This document shows positions 1-9,207 of a stretch of DNA of 64,000 nucleotides, in pieces. The translations under genes and the position numbers were made by a program. Source of the stretch: Streptomyces syringium (GTDB lineage Bacteria > Actinomycetota > Actinomycetes > Streptomycetales > Streptomycetaceae); assembly GCF_017876625.1 (NCBI RefSeq), contig NZ_JAGIOH010000001.1:434001-498000 (forward strand), in the 5' to 3' direction. The notes under the pieces are model-generated. The model did not search any database. It was not told where the DNA came from and saw only the letters and a program-made list of their open reading frames with translations. How positions within the stretch are numbered: position 1 is the first letter of the stretch; each line of letters begins with the position of its first letter.

Positions 1-1
1 G

Positions 2-3000
2 CGGCTGGTGGTCGCCCTCCGCTCGGACTTCTTCGACGCGGCGCTGCGCCACCCCCTCCTGAGCCGGATGGTCACCGAAAACCCGCTGCTGCTGCACCGG
101 CTCTCCGCCGACGACCTGCGACGGGTCATCGAGCAGCCGATCGAACGCTGGTGGGGCATCGGTTTCGAGGCAGGGCTGGTCAGCCGCATCCTCGACGAGG
201 TCGGCCCGTCGGTCGAGCCCTTGCCGCTGGTGCAGTTCACATTGAGCCTGCTGTGGGAGCAGCGCAGCGCCGGTCTCATGACGCACCGGGTCTACGAGGA
301 CTTCGGCGGCGTCACCGGGGCGCTCGCCCATTACGCGGAACGTGTCTGGCGCGATGGCCTGGAGCCCGCCGGCCAGGAGGACGCACGGTGGCTGTTCACC
401 CAGTTGGTGCGACCGGACGCCTCCGGGCGGCACACGGGGCGGGCGGTGGCGCTGGACGACCTCACCCCACGGCGCCAGTCCGTCGTCGACCGGCTCTCGA
501 CGGCCCGGCTCCTCGTCGCGGACAAGGATCCGCAAGGTCGCTGGACCGCGAGTCTCGTCCATGACGCGCTGATCGGCGCGTGGCCACGGTTGGCCGGCTG
601 GGTCGCCGAGGACAGGACGTTCCGGGTATGGCAGGAGGAGCTGCGGGGCCATATCGCCCTCTGGGAGCGGGGCGGTCGCGAACGCGGCGGGCTGCTCACC
701 CGACGGTCCCTGCAAGCCGCTCTGCGGTGGCTCGACGAGCGGAAGCCGGACCTGACCGAGCCGGAACGCTCCTACATTCTGGCCGGTCGCAGTGCCAGGC
801 GCCGCCATGCGCTGTTGCGGACAGGCGGTGCCGCCCTGGCCGTCTGTCTGGTCCTGGCGCTCGTCGCGGCGGTCGTCGTGGTCGATGTGAGGAGCCGTCA
901 GGCCGCTGATGCCCGCAGGACCAGCGCGTCCAAGCAGCTTGCCGCGCGGGCGAAGGACGCTGCGACCGCGCCCGACGCCGCGGGGGTGGCCGCCGTGGCC
1001 GCCTACCGGACGGAGGCGACTGGCGAGGCCTGGGAGAGTCTGCTGCTGCAGTTCTTCCGCACCCGGCACCACCGGGCTCTCCTGCCTTCCCCGGACGGGG
1101 AGGAGATGGCTTACACCACGGGCTCGCTCGGGCGGCTCGTCGCCGCGAGGACCAGCGAGGGACGCGTCCTGGTCTGGCGCCCGGGGAGCGGGGAGCGCGC
1201 CCGGGTGCTCGTGGACGGACGCGCCCGTGCCGTCGCCGTGTCGAGGGACGAGAGCCACCTGGCCACCGCGGTACCCGGCGGCGAGGTCGCCCTGTGGGAC
1301 GCGCGGACGCATCGGCGGGTGCGCTCGCTCCCGGTTCCCCCGGCCCGGGAGGGGGCGGGTCGCAGCGTCGTCAGCCTGGCGTTCGACGCGTCGGGGCAAC
1401 GGCTCGTGGGCATGGCGGCCGGAGGGCTGGGCGCCGTCCTGTGGGACCTGCGCCGGGCGGACGGGGCTCCGGCCCTCATCGGACCCGATGCCGTGGGACA
1501 GGAAAGGTTCTCCCGTGTCTGGCCGGGGACCGAAGGGCGTGTCCTCACCGAGGGAAGGGCCACCGCCACGCGCGCCGCCGGAGCCGGCACCAATGAGGTG
1601 ACCGTCTGGTCGGGCCGCCCGCCCCGTCCCGTCCACAGCACTGCCCTCACGCCGGCCGACGACGGGAGCGGCCGGGTCGTGTCCTCGTCGGGAGAACAGG
1701 CTCTGGCCTGCGAATTCGCCGACAACGTCGGCACGTGGCAGCTCACCGACCTCGTCTCCGGGCGCCACCGCATCCCGGGCTACGCGTCCGAACTCGCCCC
1801 CTGCAGCCTTGAGGAGACCCATCTGATCCAGCTCGGTGACGGTTCCCACGCCGCGGTCCTCGGGACCGAGGCTTCCGTGAGCGTACGGCCCGCTCCCGCA
1901 CCCCTCGCGGACGGGCGCGACGACACCTACGAGAAGGTGGCCGAGTACGGGCTGATGTCCGCGCGGGACCGGCTGCCGCTGCCGCTCGGCGGACCGCGGA
2001 ACGGCATGGTGGTGACCACCACCGCCAACTCCCTTGTCGCACTGGGCGGAGACGACCGGCTGGTTCCGGTGGGCATGGACGGAGCGGCGTCGAGCCTGGT
2101 GCTACGGGACGACGGCCGCTACGCCGCGCTGGTGGACAAGGAGTCCCGGCTTCGGCTGTACGACCTCGGTACCGGTCGGCAGGTCGCCGACGCGTCGGCG
2201 CCGCACAAGGCACCCCTCGCCTTCGTGGGGAAATTCCTGGCGCAGAGCCGCAGTGACGGCATCGTGCTGCGTTCGCTCCCGTCCCTGCGGGAAGTGAGAC
2301 TGATCGCCCAGCACCGGTCGGCCGACGAGCGCGGCCGGCCCGAGGCCATCGGCGCGGACTCCGCAGGCCGCCTGCTGGTGTGGCGCGACGGCGTGCTCAC
2401 CCGGTGGGGCGTCGACAGCGGCAGGAGCATCGGCCGGCCCCTGCCGGTGCCGGCCTCCGGTCCGGCTGCGCGGCCGGGCGCGGGTGGGGCCCGGCCGGAG
2501 GCGGAGCTGGTTCCCCGTCCCGGCACCGGGCAGGTCGCCCTGGTCGTGCACGGCATCGCCGATGTCGTCGTCCGGGACCTCGACCGGCGGGAACGGACGA
2601 GGACGCTCAGCACGGCGTCCGGCACGACCGCGGAGGGCGCCGTCTTCAGCCCCGACGGCGACCGTCTCGCCCTCATCGATTCCCACGGCCAGACCGCGGT
2701 GCACCGGTTCGCCGACGGAGGGACGACGGGACTCCTCTCGGGCACCGACAACAGCGACCGGCTCATCGGCTTCAGCAGCGGATATCTGGCGGCCTTCGAC
2801 CGCAGGGCACGCCTTCGCGCCCTCGGCCCCGACGGCCACCTGGTCCAGGCCGATCTGGTGGGGCCCGAGTTGCGGCAGACGGCGACGAACCTGCGGATGG
2901 CGGTCACGCGATCCGGCGAGACCCTTCTGATCGCGTCCGGAAAGCAGATCCGGTCCGTGCCTTTCAGCCCCCAACGTTGGATCAGGCATCTGTGTGCCCT

Positions 3001-3091
3001 GGTGGGCCGCGAGCCCACCGCGACCGAACGCCGGTCATTCCCGAAGGGGAGTGACGAGGACACGCTGTGCCCGGCCCCCGACCAGAGGTGA
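2..3091 (+). CDS. nSTAND-type NTPase with WD40-like repeats (5' truncated by window edge)
   Basis: The frame is open to the left edge, so the N-terminus (usually a protease-like or helix-turn-helix domain plus the Walker A part of the NTPase) is outside the window. About 1,029 residues are visible. Residues 1-260 match the C-terminal half of the nSTAND1 NTPase module, with the typical HDALI.AWPRL segment near residue 190. One strong hydrophobic helix (about 272-295, rich in Ala/Val/Leu) follows and should anchor the protein in the membrane. The remaining ~700 residues form degenerate WD40-like repeats (recurring FSPDGDRLA- and LWDARTHR-type strings), a predicted beta-propeller sensor. Proteins of this architecture are common in Streptomyces and are thought to be signalling or effector STAND ATPases; the ligand is unknown. 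A lipoprotein gene starts 4 bases after the stop codon. Confidence 0.88.
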   Translation, partial: RLVVALRSDFFDAALRHPLLSRMVTENPLLLHRLSADDLRRVIEQPIERWWGIGFEAGLVSRILDEVGPSVEPLPLVQFTLSLLWEQRSAGLMTHRVYEDFGGVTGALAHYAERVWRDGLEPAGQEDARWLFTQLVRPDASGRHTGRAVALDDLTPRRQSVVDRLSTARLLVADKDPQGRWTASLVHDALIGAWPRLAGWVAEDRTFRVWQEELRGHIALWERGGRERGGLLTRRSLQAALRWLDERKPDLTEPERSYILAGRSARRRHALLRTGGAALAVCLVLALVAAVVVVDVRSRQAADARRTSASKQLAARAKDAATAPDAAGVAAVAAYRTEATGEAWESLLLQFFRTRHHRALLPSPDGEEMAYTTGSLGRLVAARTSEGRVLVWRPGSGERARVLVDGRARAVAVSRDESHLATAVPGGEVALWDARTHRRVRSLPVPPAREGAGRSVVSLAFDASGQRLVGMAAGGLGAVLWDLRRADGAPALIGPDAVGQERFSRVWPGTEGRVLTEGRATATRAAGAGTNEVTVWSGRPPRPVHSTALTPADDGSGRVVSSSGEQALACEFADNVGTWQLTDLVSGRHRIPGYASELAPCSLEETHLIQLGDGSHAAVLGTEASVSVRPAPAPLADGRDDTYEKVAEYGLMSARDRLPLPLGGPRNGMVVTTTANSLVALGGDDRLVPVGMDGAASSLVLRDDGRYAALVDKESRLRLYDLGTGRQVADASAPHKAPLAFVGKFLAQSRSDGIVLRSLPSLREVRLIAQHRSADERGRPEAIGADSAGRLLVWRDGVLTRWGVDSGRSIGRPLPVPASGPAARPGAGGARPEAELVPRPGTGQVALVVHGIADVVVRDLDRRERTRTLSTASGTTAEGAVFSPDGDRLALIDSHGQTAVHRFADGGTTGLLSGTDNSDRLIGFSSGYLAAFDRRARLRALGPDGHLVQADLVGPELRQTATNLRMAVTRSGETLLIASGKQIRSVPFSPQRWIRHLCALVGREPTATERRSFPKGSDEDTLCPAPDQR

Positions 3092-3095
3092 AACG

Positions 3096-3680
3096 ATGCA
3101 CTTACCCCGAGCGGTCCCCGCTCTCACGCTGCTCGCCCTGTGCGCCGCCACGGGGTGCACGACGTCCACGTCCCCGGACGAGGTACGTGCCCGCCCGTCC
3201 TCCGGCCGCCCGACCGGACCGGCCGGATCTTCGTCCGAAGCGGCGCCTGCCGGCTCTCGTGCGCCCTCCTCCGCCTCTCCGGGCGGAGAGCGGGACGACT
3301 TCGAGGCCCGCACGGTCCGCCGCCTGATGGCTGAGGCGGGGGTGAGCGATGTGTTCAACGACCCGGCCGACCAGCCCGGCCCCCTACGGGCCGTGGCCGG
3401 CAACTGCCCCCATGTCGTGACCGACTGCCAGGTCCTCTACTTCTTCCACGGCTCCAGGAAGGTCGGTGACCTCACCACGGAAGTGGTGTCGGTCAGGTCC
3501 TCGGACGGTAGGACCGTCACGGTGCGCTTCCCCCAGTTCAGGACCGGCGACCCCCAGTGCTGCCCGTCCGGCCAGCCGAAGGACGTCCGCTGGCGATGGG
3601 AAGGCTCGTCGCTCAAGGCGGACTTCACCCTCCCGCCCGGCGCGAAGTGGAACCATCTGGACAGGAAGCCCCGTTGGTGA
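3096..3680 (+). CDS. LppP/LprE-like secreted lipoprotein, TTA codon at position 3
   Basis: A 194-residue protein. It begins with a short signal peptide (LTLLALCAATGC) whose Cys can serve as lipobox cysteine, followed by a Ser/Pro/Ala-rich linker (about 25-70). The folded domain has two cysteine pairs and the string DCQVLYFFHG, which resembles the LppP/LprE lipoprotein family of actinobacteria; the family assignment is from memory and moderate. ATG 3096 was chosen because it follows the upstream stop codon by 4 bases and gives an intact signal peptide. Codon 3 is TTA (3102-3104), the rare leucine codon read only by the bldA tRNA in Streptomyces, which suggests expression late in development. 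It probably shares a transcript with the upstream nSTAND gene. Function unknown. Confidence 0.8.
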   Translation: MHLPRAVPALTLLALCAATGCTTSTSPDEVRARPSSGRPTGPAGSSSEAAPAGSRAPSSASPGGERDDFEARTVRRLMAEAGVSDVFNDPADQPGPLRAVAGNCPHVVTDCQVLYFFHGSRKVGDLTTEVVSVRSSDGRTVTVRFPQFRTGDPQCCPSGQPKDVRWRWEGSSLKADFTLPPGAKWNHLDRKPRW

Positions 3681-3690
3681 ATCCCGCGCC

Positions 3691-4785
3691 TCACGTCGGC
3701 GCCTGAGGCCGGCTGCCGTGGTGGGCGAGGGCCGCGTGCGGGTCGCCGCCGGCAGGGAGGTGGTCGGTGTGTACCGTCGCGGCGGTCAGCCGGGGAACGG
3801 CGTGGATCAGGGCGTGTTCGGCCGCGACGGCCAGCTCGTGTGCCTGGACGACGGTCAGGTGCGACGCGACGATGATGTCGGCCTCGGCCCGCAGGGCGTG
3901 ACCGATCCACCGCATCCGTACCTGCCCGGTGTCCAGCACGCCGTCGACACCACGCAGCGCGGTCTCCGCGGTGTCGACGAGGGCGGGGTCGACGGAGTCC
4001 ATCAGACGCCGGTACACCTCGCGGGCCGCGTCCTTGAGGACCAGCAGAATGGCAACGGTGATCAGCAGGCCGACGATCGGATCGGCCGCCCGCACGCCGA
4101 GGGCCGCACCACCGGCGCTCAAGAGGACGGCCAGCGAGGTGAAGCCGTCGGTCCGGGCGTGCAGACCATCGGCCACCAACGCGGCGGAGCCGATCCGCCG
4201 CCCGGTACGGATGCGGTAGCGGGCGACCCACTCGTTGCCGGCGAACCCGGCCAGGGCCGCCGCGGCGACCGCCCAGAGGTGGGTGAGTTCACGGGGGTTC
4301 AGCAGCCGGTCCACGGCCACGTAGGCGGCCAGGCCCGCGGAAGCCGCGATGGTCGCCACGATGACGATGCCCGCCAGGTCCTCGGCGCGGCCGTAGCCGT
4401 AGGTGTAACGGCGGTTCGCCGCCCGCCGCCCCAGCAGGAACGCGATCCCCAGCGGGACGGCGGTCAGCGCATCGGCGGCGTTGTGGATCGTGTCCCCGAG
4501 CAGCGCCACGGATCCCGACAGCGCGACGATCACGGCCTGGACGGCGGTCGTCGCGCCCAGCACGACCAGGGAGATCCACAGCGTGCGCATCCCCTCGCGG
4601 GAGGCCTCCATCGCCGCGTCCACCTTGTCGCCGGCCTCATGGCGGTGCGAGGTGACCAGATGGGCGAGCCGGTGCCGCAGACGCGACGCGCGGGAACGCT
4701 CCCCATCGTGCTGGTGCCCCGAGCCGCCGCGATCGTGGTGCCGGGCGTGGGTGCGAGTGTGCCGAAGCCCCTCCATGAATTCCAC
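3691..4785 (-). CDS. Cation diffusion facilitator (CDF) family divalent metal exporter
   Basis: A 364-residue membrane protein of the CDF family, which exports Zn2+, Co2+, Fe2+ or Mn2+ from the cytoplasm in exchange for protons. A His-rich N-terminal tail (residues 7-50, repeated HTRTHARHH/GHQH/SHRH) precedes six membrane segments. The two metal-binding HxxxD motifs of the family are present: HNAAD at 101-105 with Asp98 nearby in helix 2, and HARTD in helix 5 (about 212-216). The C-terminal ~90 residues form the cytoplasmic dimerisation domain and end in further His residues. It is convergent with the lipoprotein gene, with only 10 bases between them. Which metal it carries cannot be told from the sequence. 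An alternative start is the in-frame ATG three codons downstream. Confidence 0.93.
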   Translation of the reverse strand: MEFMEGLRHTRTHARHHDRGGSGHQHDGERSRASRLRHRLAHLVTSHRHEAGDKVDAAMEASREGMRTLWISLVVLGATTAVQAVIVALSGSVALLGDTIHNAADALTAVPLGIAFLLGRRAANRRYTYGYGRAEDLAGIVIVATIAASAGLAAYVAVDRLLNPRELTHLWAVAAAALAGFAGNEWVARYRIRTGRRIGSAALVADGLHARTDGFTSLAVLLSAGGAALGVRAADPIVGLLITVAILLVLKDAAREVYRRLMDSVDPALVDTAETALRGVDGVLDTGQVRMRWIGHALRAEADIIVASHLTVVQAHELAVAAEHALIHAVPRLTAATVHTDHLPAGGDPHAALAHHGSRPQAPT

Positions 4786-4820
4786 ACTGGCACACCGATC
4801 CGATTGCGGCTACAGCCGTC

Positions 4821-5824
4821 ATGCGCCCTGTGACCAGGTGCGATCGGCTCGCAACAGCACCACGCGGCCGGGCCGCCCCGGTCCCGGCCCGCCCTGGGCC
4901 TGGCGCGGTGCGGGGCGCTTTTGAGCTCAACGACCCCGAGCGGGGCAACCACAGGACCTACGACATGAACGGCGGCACGACGGGCACCGGCACCCTGGTC
5001 ACCGACGACGACAACGTCTGGTGCGACCACGACCCTCACGGCCGGCAGGCGGACGCCGTGGCCGCCCATTACATCCACTCCGTGTTCTGGGACTACTTCC
5101 TCGACGCACACGGGAGGAAGGGCATGCGCAACGACGGGCGGGCCGGTTGCAGCCGCGTCCGTTACGGCAACGAATCCGCCTTCTACAACCTCGCCACCTC
5201 CTGCATGACCTACGGCACCGCAAGCTCGCCGTCCCGGAACCTGATACGCATCGACGTCGGCGCGCACGAGATGACCCACGGCGTCATCGCGGCGACCGCC
5301 GGCCTCGGCTACTTCGGGGAGACCGCCGGGCTGGGCGAGGCGATCAGCGACATCTTCGCGGTGGCCGCGGAGTTCCACGCCGGCAACCGTGCCGACCCGG
5401 GCGACTACCTCATCGGCGAAGGCATCGACATCTCGGGCGACAGGACTCCCCTGCGTTACCTGGACAAGCCGTCAAGAGACGGCGCTTCCAAGGACTACTG
5501 GTACTCCGGCATCAGCCACACCCGCAATATGCCTCGGGCCCCGCGAACCACTTCTTCTACCTGCTCGCCGAGGGCAGCGGACAGAAGGTGATCAACGGCG
5601 TCTCCTACAACAGCCCGACCTACGACGGCCGCCCGGTCACCGGCATCGGCCGGTCCGCCGCCGAGAAGATCCTCTACAAGGCACTCACCGAACGCATGAC
5701 GTCGAGCACCGACTACCACGGCGCGCGCCGGGCGACGCTGGCCGCAGCCGCCGATCTCCACGGGCAGGAAAGCGCCCAGTACCGGGCGGTGGGGGCCGCG
5801 TGGGCGGCGGTCGACGTCAAGTGA
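4821..5824 (+). pseudogene. Thermolysin-like M4 metalloprotease, 5'-truncated and frameshifted
   Basis: Two overlapping frames together encode most of a Streptomyces-type M4 neutral metalloprotease catalytic domain. The first frame (to the stop at 5591) carries RGNHRTYDMNGG, the zinc motif HEMTH, and the downstream ETAGLGEAISDIF that supplies the third zinc ligand. Near 5520-5535 the reading frame changes; the second frame continues with YASGPANHFFYLLAEGSG, INGVSYNSPTYDG and the usual C-terminus to 5824. The signal peptide, the whole FTP/PepSY propeptide and roughly the first 25 residues of the mature domain are missing, and there is no room for them because the divergent CDF gene starts at 4785. 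The gene is therefore decayed on two counts. The frameshift alone could be a sequencing error; the missing 5' end could not. Confidence 0.88.
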
Positions 5825-5864
5825 TCCGTGCGCGCCTGGGCCATGTCATCCATGTCCCGACCGC

Positions 5865-6965
5865 TCAGAAGTACGAGCGCAGTTCCCCACGTCGGCGAAC
5901 GTCCGCCGTGACGCAGTGGAAGCACCCGCCGAACCGGATCACGTTGCGGAAGCTCACCGGCAGGACGTCGAAACCCCAGTCCTGCAGGAAGTCGATCAAC
6001 GGGGCCTCGCCCGCCTCCACGACGACTCGCCGCTCGTCGACCATGAAGACATTCATGGACACCCAGGCACTGGACATGTACAGCACGTGGTCCTCCGGCA
6101 GCGCCGGCTGGGGCGCGAAGCGGATGTCCCACGAGTCGAAGCAGCTCGGGACCGTCTTCACGCGCTCCGGGTTGAGCAGGAGTTTGCCGGGGGCCAGCGG
6201 CATGAAGGTGGCGTCGATGTGCATCGGCGCGTGGTCGGCGACCTCTACCAGGTGGACGCGATAGGAGTCCCCGAGATGCCTGCGGACCCATTCGATGCCC
6301 GCCAGGTTCGTCACGTGGCTGCGCTGGGCGAAGAGGTCACGTCCGCAGCGGACGAAGTCGGCCGCGTCGAAGGTCGGTTCCGCCTCCGTGGTGGCGTACC
6401 GGCCGCTGCGGTAGGGACGCTCGTCGTCGAAGTCCTCGTCGTACAGGCTGTCCAGCAGCCGTGGCCGGGGAGCGCTGATCCACTTTGCACCCCGGCGGAA
6501 GTAGTCCATGAGCAGACGCCGGTACGCGTGGGCCTCGAAGTAGCGGGAGCGCCAGGCCATGGGCGACTCGATGACGGTGTCGCCGACGATCAGCAGCACG
6601 TCCCTGGGCATCGCACTGTAGAGACCACCCGGGCTGCTCCAGTCCGGGGTGGCGAAGGGACGCCGTTGGTCGAGGGCGTCCGGGCGCACCACCCGGACGC
6701 CGAGGGAGGTCAGCAGGGCCGCGAAATCCTCCAGCTCCGCGGCGGCGCGAGCGGTGTACTCGGCGGGGAAGGCCCCTCCGGCGTTGCGTTCGAAGAAGTC
6801 CTTCTGCCGGTGGGGCACCACGGCCGCGACTGCTGTCTCGCACGCCGGTACGGCGCAGCCGCCGAGGGTGCCGACGATCACCTCTTCCAGCGGGTCCCAC
6901 TCGTTGTACGACTCGACGGGCGAGGTGGTGACCGCGGGGTCTGTCACGGGGTCTACGACGGCCAT
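5865..6965 (-). CDS. Glycine/inosamine-type amidinotransferase
   Basis: A 366-residue enzyme of the guanidino-transferring family that includes glycine amidinotransferase (AGAT) and streptomycin StrB1. These move the amidino group of arginine to an acceptor amine through a covalent amidino-cysteine. The motifs are complete: FDAADFVRCGRDLF (catalytic Asp region, about 196), HIDATF (catalytic His, about 253) and the C-terminal GGCFHCVTADVRRRG, in which Cys351 of FHC is the nucleophile. The start at 6965 is preferred over an in-frame upstream codon because a GGAAGAGAG ribosome site lies 6-7 bases before it. The acceptor is not evident. No aminocyclitol or creatine pathway is nearby, and the divergent neighbour is a YbdK-type carboxylate-amine ligase. 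Confidence 0.92.
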   Translation of the reverse strand: MAVVDPVTDPAVTTSPVESYNEWDPLEEVIVGTLGGCAVPACETAVAAVVPHRQKDFFERNAGGAFPAEYTARAAAELEDFAALLTSLGVRVVRPDALDQRRPFATPDWSSPGGLYSAMPRDVLLIVGDTVIESPMAWRSRYFEAHAYRRLLMDYFRRGAKWISAPRPRLLDSLYDEDFDDERPYRSGRYATTEAEPTFDAADFVRCGRDLFAQRSHVTNLAGIEWVRRHLGDSYRVHLVEVADHAPMHIDATFMPLAPGKLLLNPERVKTVPSCFDSWDIRFAPQPALPEDHVLYMSSAWVSMNVFMVDERRVVVEAGEAPLIDFLQDWGFDVLPVSFRNVIRFGGCFHCVTADVRRRGELRSYF

Positions 6966-7267
6966 GATCAGCTCTCTTCCGGTGCGGCGGTGTGGCGTCA
7001 CCATTGGACGGCCGCACGGGGCGGCCCTCCACCGGGCCCCGCGCGAGGAAGGTGCTCACGACGGGTGTGCCGTTCGCGGGTTCTCCGTCGTCCACCGTGT
7101 GGACGGGGCACGCAGGCAGGCGAGCCGACCGCTCCGCCACTCGGGTGAGTACGGGCGGGCGCCGACGCCGCCCGCTCTCCCTCCGTCGGCGGGGGCCTGC
7201 CCCCTGCCGGACCACCCCGGGAGGCTGCCCGGGATTGGCCTCCCGACGTGCGGGTACGGGTACCTGA
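6966..7267. promoter_or_regulatory. Divergent promoter region between amidinotransferase and YbdK-type ligase, with a 7-bp inverted repeat
   Basis: A 302-base gap between divergent genes, with no credible gene in it. It holds one clear symmetric element, CGTCCAC-CGT-GTGGACG at 7089-7105 (7-bp perfect arms, 3-base centre). This could be a regulator site or a small RNA hairpin. No convincing -35/-10 pair was recognised. Confidence 0.4.
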
Positions 7268-8362
7268 GTGATGACCATTGGTGTGGAGGAGGAGTACCTC
7301 CTGCTCGACCCCGTCACCGCCCTGCCCGTGTCCTTGGCCGAGGAAACGCGTGCGGCGGCCGGGCTGCAGAGGATCGCGGGCGAGGAAGAGGTCCAGCAGG
7401 AGCTGCTGCAGGCCCAGGTGGAGGTCGCCACCCCGGTGTGCGAGGACCTGGCCGAGGTCGGCGGGCATCTGTTGCGGCTGCGCCACGCGGTGAGCGCCGC
7501 TGCCTCGACCGTCGGCTGCCGGGCAGCCGCCACCGGGGCGGCGCCGCTCACCGGCGGGATCCCGGTCCCGGTCACCCCGAGCCCCCGCTATCTGGCGCTG
7601 CGCGCGGAAGGGGCGCGGCTGGTCGACGAGCAGCTGGTCAACGGCATGCACGTGCACGTGGCGATGCCCGACCGGTCAGCGGGCGTGGCGGTCCTCAACC
7701 GGGTCCGCCTGTGGCTACCGCTACTGGTGGCCATGGCGGGGAACTCCCCGCTGTGGCGTGGCCAGGACACCGGATTCGCCAGCTGGCGCACGGTGGTCTT
7801 CGGCCGCTGGCCGGTCAGCGGGCCGCCTCCCCACTTCGCCGACGCCGCCGACTACGAGCGACGGGTGGACGCATTGGTGAAGGCCGGGGCGATCGCCGAC
7901 ACCGGCCAGGTCTACTGGCAGGCACGCCTCTCCGACCGGTACCCCACCCTCGAGGTGCGCTGTTTCGATGTCCAGCTCAGGGCGGAGGAGGCGGCGATGT
8001 TCGCCGGTATCGTCCGCGCGCTGGCCGCCACCGCCCTGCGCGAGGAGAACACAGGGGTCCCTGTCCCCCCGTGCCTGCCGGAGGCGCTGTACGCGGCGAA
8101 CTGGCACGCGGCCCGGCACGGTCTGGAAGGCAGACTCATCGACCCCCAGGGCTGCCAACGGTCCGCCGGGGACCTTGTCTGCACGCTGCTCGACCACATC
8201 GCTCCCGCACTCGAGGACAACGGGGACACCCGCGAGGTGACCTCCCTGCTGCATCAGTTCCTCCAGCGCGGCACGCCGGCCGACCGGCAGCGTCAGGCAT
8301 GGGCCGACGGCGGGCTGCGGGCGCTGGCCGACCTCGTCGCACTCGAAGGCACCGCGGACTGA
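7268..8362 (+). CDS. YbdK-family carboxylate-amine ligase (GCS2-like)
   Basis: A 364-residue member of the ATP-dependent glutamate-cysteine ligase 2 (GCS2/YbdK) superfamily. Characterised members form a weak gamma-glutamyl-amide bond with cysteine or other amines. The N-terminal [10 protein letters not shown] strand-loop, which contributes acidic metal/ATP ligands, opens the protein. The family motifs [26 protein letters not shown] and [12 protein letters not shown] follow in order, and the length is normal. Actinomycetes use mycothiol rather than glutathione, so the real substrate is likely another carboxylate-amine pair. GTG 7268 and ATG 7271 are adjacent in-frame starts that cannot be separated. 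The divergent amidinotransferase suggests, but does not prove, a shared pathway on a small amine or amino acid. Confidence 0.9.
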   Translation: MMTIGVEEEYLLLDPVTALPVSLAEETRAAAGLQRIAGEEEVQQELLQAQVEVATPVCEDLAEVGGHLLRLRHAVSAAASTVGCRAAATGAAPLTGGIPVPVTPSPRYLALRAEGARLVDEQLVNGMHVHVAMPDRSAGVAVLNRVRLWLPLLVAMAGNSPLWRGQDTGFASWRTVVFGRWPVSGPPPHFADAADYERRVDALVKAGAIADTGQVYWQARLSDRYPTLEVRCFDVQLRAEEAAMFAGIVRALAATALREENTGVPVPPCLPEALYAANWHAARHGLEGRLIDPQGCQRSAGDLVCTLLDHIAPALEDNGDTREVTSLLHQFLQRGTPADRQRQAWADGGLRALADLVALEGTAD

Positions 8363-8406
8363 GCAGCGGAAGCGCGGGGCCGGGAGCGGGGTTCCGCGGG
8401 GATACA

Positions 8407-8452
8407 CGCCGAAGGGCGGCGGCACCGGGTGGGGTGCTGCCGCCCTTCGGCG
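8407..8452 (-). terminator. Rho-independent-type terminator of SLT gene copy A
   Basis: Perfect 14-bp stem CGCCGAAGGGCGGC with a matching right arm and a GC-rich internal part (GCACC/GGTGC). It lies about 30 bases past the stop codon and is identical to the hairpin behind copy B. There is no long U tract, as is usual in Streptomyces. Confidence 0.85.
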
Positions 8453-8481
8453 TGCGGGTGTGGGCTCCGGTGTCGGCTCGC

Positions 8482-9207
8482 TCAGTAGGCGGAGTTGACG
8501 TTGTCCATGGAGCCGTACTTGTCGGCGGCGTAGTTGCAGGAGGCGGTGATGTTGGCGACGGGGTCGTAGGGGTCCCAGGAGGTGCCCTCGACGTGGTAGG
8601 CCTTGAAGGTGGGGTCGATGATCTGGAGCAGGCCCTTGGAGGGGACGCCGTTGGCGGCGTTGATGTCCCAGTCGTTGATCGCGCGGGGGTTGCCGGTCGA
8701 CTCGCGCATCACGTTGCGCTTGATGCCCTCGTAGCTGGCGGGGATGTTCTTGGACTTCAGGATGTCCAGGGACTCCTTGATCCACCCGTCGAGGTTGTCG
8801 GCATACGCCTTCTTCACCGGAGCCGCAGGCTTGGCGGGGGCCGCGGGCTTGGCGGGGGCGGCGGGCTTGACGGGGGTGCGGGCCTGGGAGCGGCTGGCGG
8901 CCTGCTTCTCGGCGCGGTCCTTGTCGGCCTTGGCCTTCGCGGCGGCGTCGGCCTTCTTCTTCGCCTCAGCGGCGTCGGTCTTGGCCTGCTGTGCGGCCTT
9001 GTCGGACTGGTTGCCGATGTGGTGGTGGGCGCCGAGGTCGGTGGTGGTCCAGGCGACGGGCTTCACGGCGATGGAGGGGGTCTCGGCGCTCTGGCCGGGG
9101 GTGACGGCCATGGCGACGGCTGCGGCGCCCATGGCGACGGTGATGCCGGCGGCGGTGAGCTTGTGGGCCTTGGTCAGACGGGCGGTACCGGTGGTGGTGG
9201 AGCGCAT
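8482..9207 (-). CDS. Secreted SLT-domain murein transglycosylase, copy A
   Basis: A 241-residue exported cell-wall hydrolase. The N-terminus (MRSTTTGTARLTKAHKL, then an Ala/Val-rich stretch) is a signal peptide. Residues 65-110 are Ala/Lys/Asp-rich heptad-like sequence, predicted coiled coil, followed by a Pro/Ala/Lys linker with repeated PAAPAK units. The C-terminal ~90 residues are the transglycosylase SLT domain: NVMRESTGNPRAIN contains the catalytic Glu, followed by GLLQIIDPTFKAYH and the CNYAADKYGS tail. The start at 9207 was chosen because it follows AGAGGTTCAGCC and begins the signal peptide; longer upstream frames run into the structured leader. It differs from copy B by four extra linker residues (one PAKP-type unit). 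Likely role: peptidoglycan remodelling during growth or spore germination. Confidence 0.92.
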   Translation of the reverse strand: MRSTTTGTARLTKAHKLTAAGITVAMGAAAVAMAVTPGQSAETPSIAVKPVAWTTTDLGAHHHIGNQSDKAAQQAKTDAAEAKKKADAAAKAKADKDRAEKQAASRSQARTPVKPAAPAKPAAPAKPAAPVKKAYADNLDGWIKESLDILKSKNIPASYEGIKRNVMRESTGNPRAINDWDINAANGVPSKGLLQIIDPTFKAYHVEGTSWDPYDPVANITASCNYAADKYGSMDNVNSAY

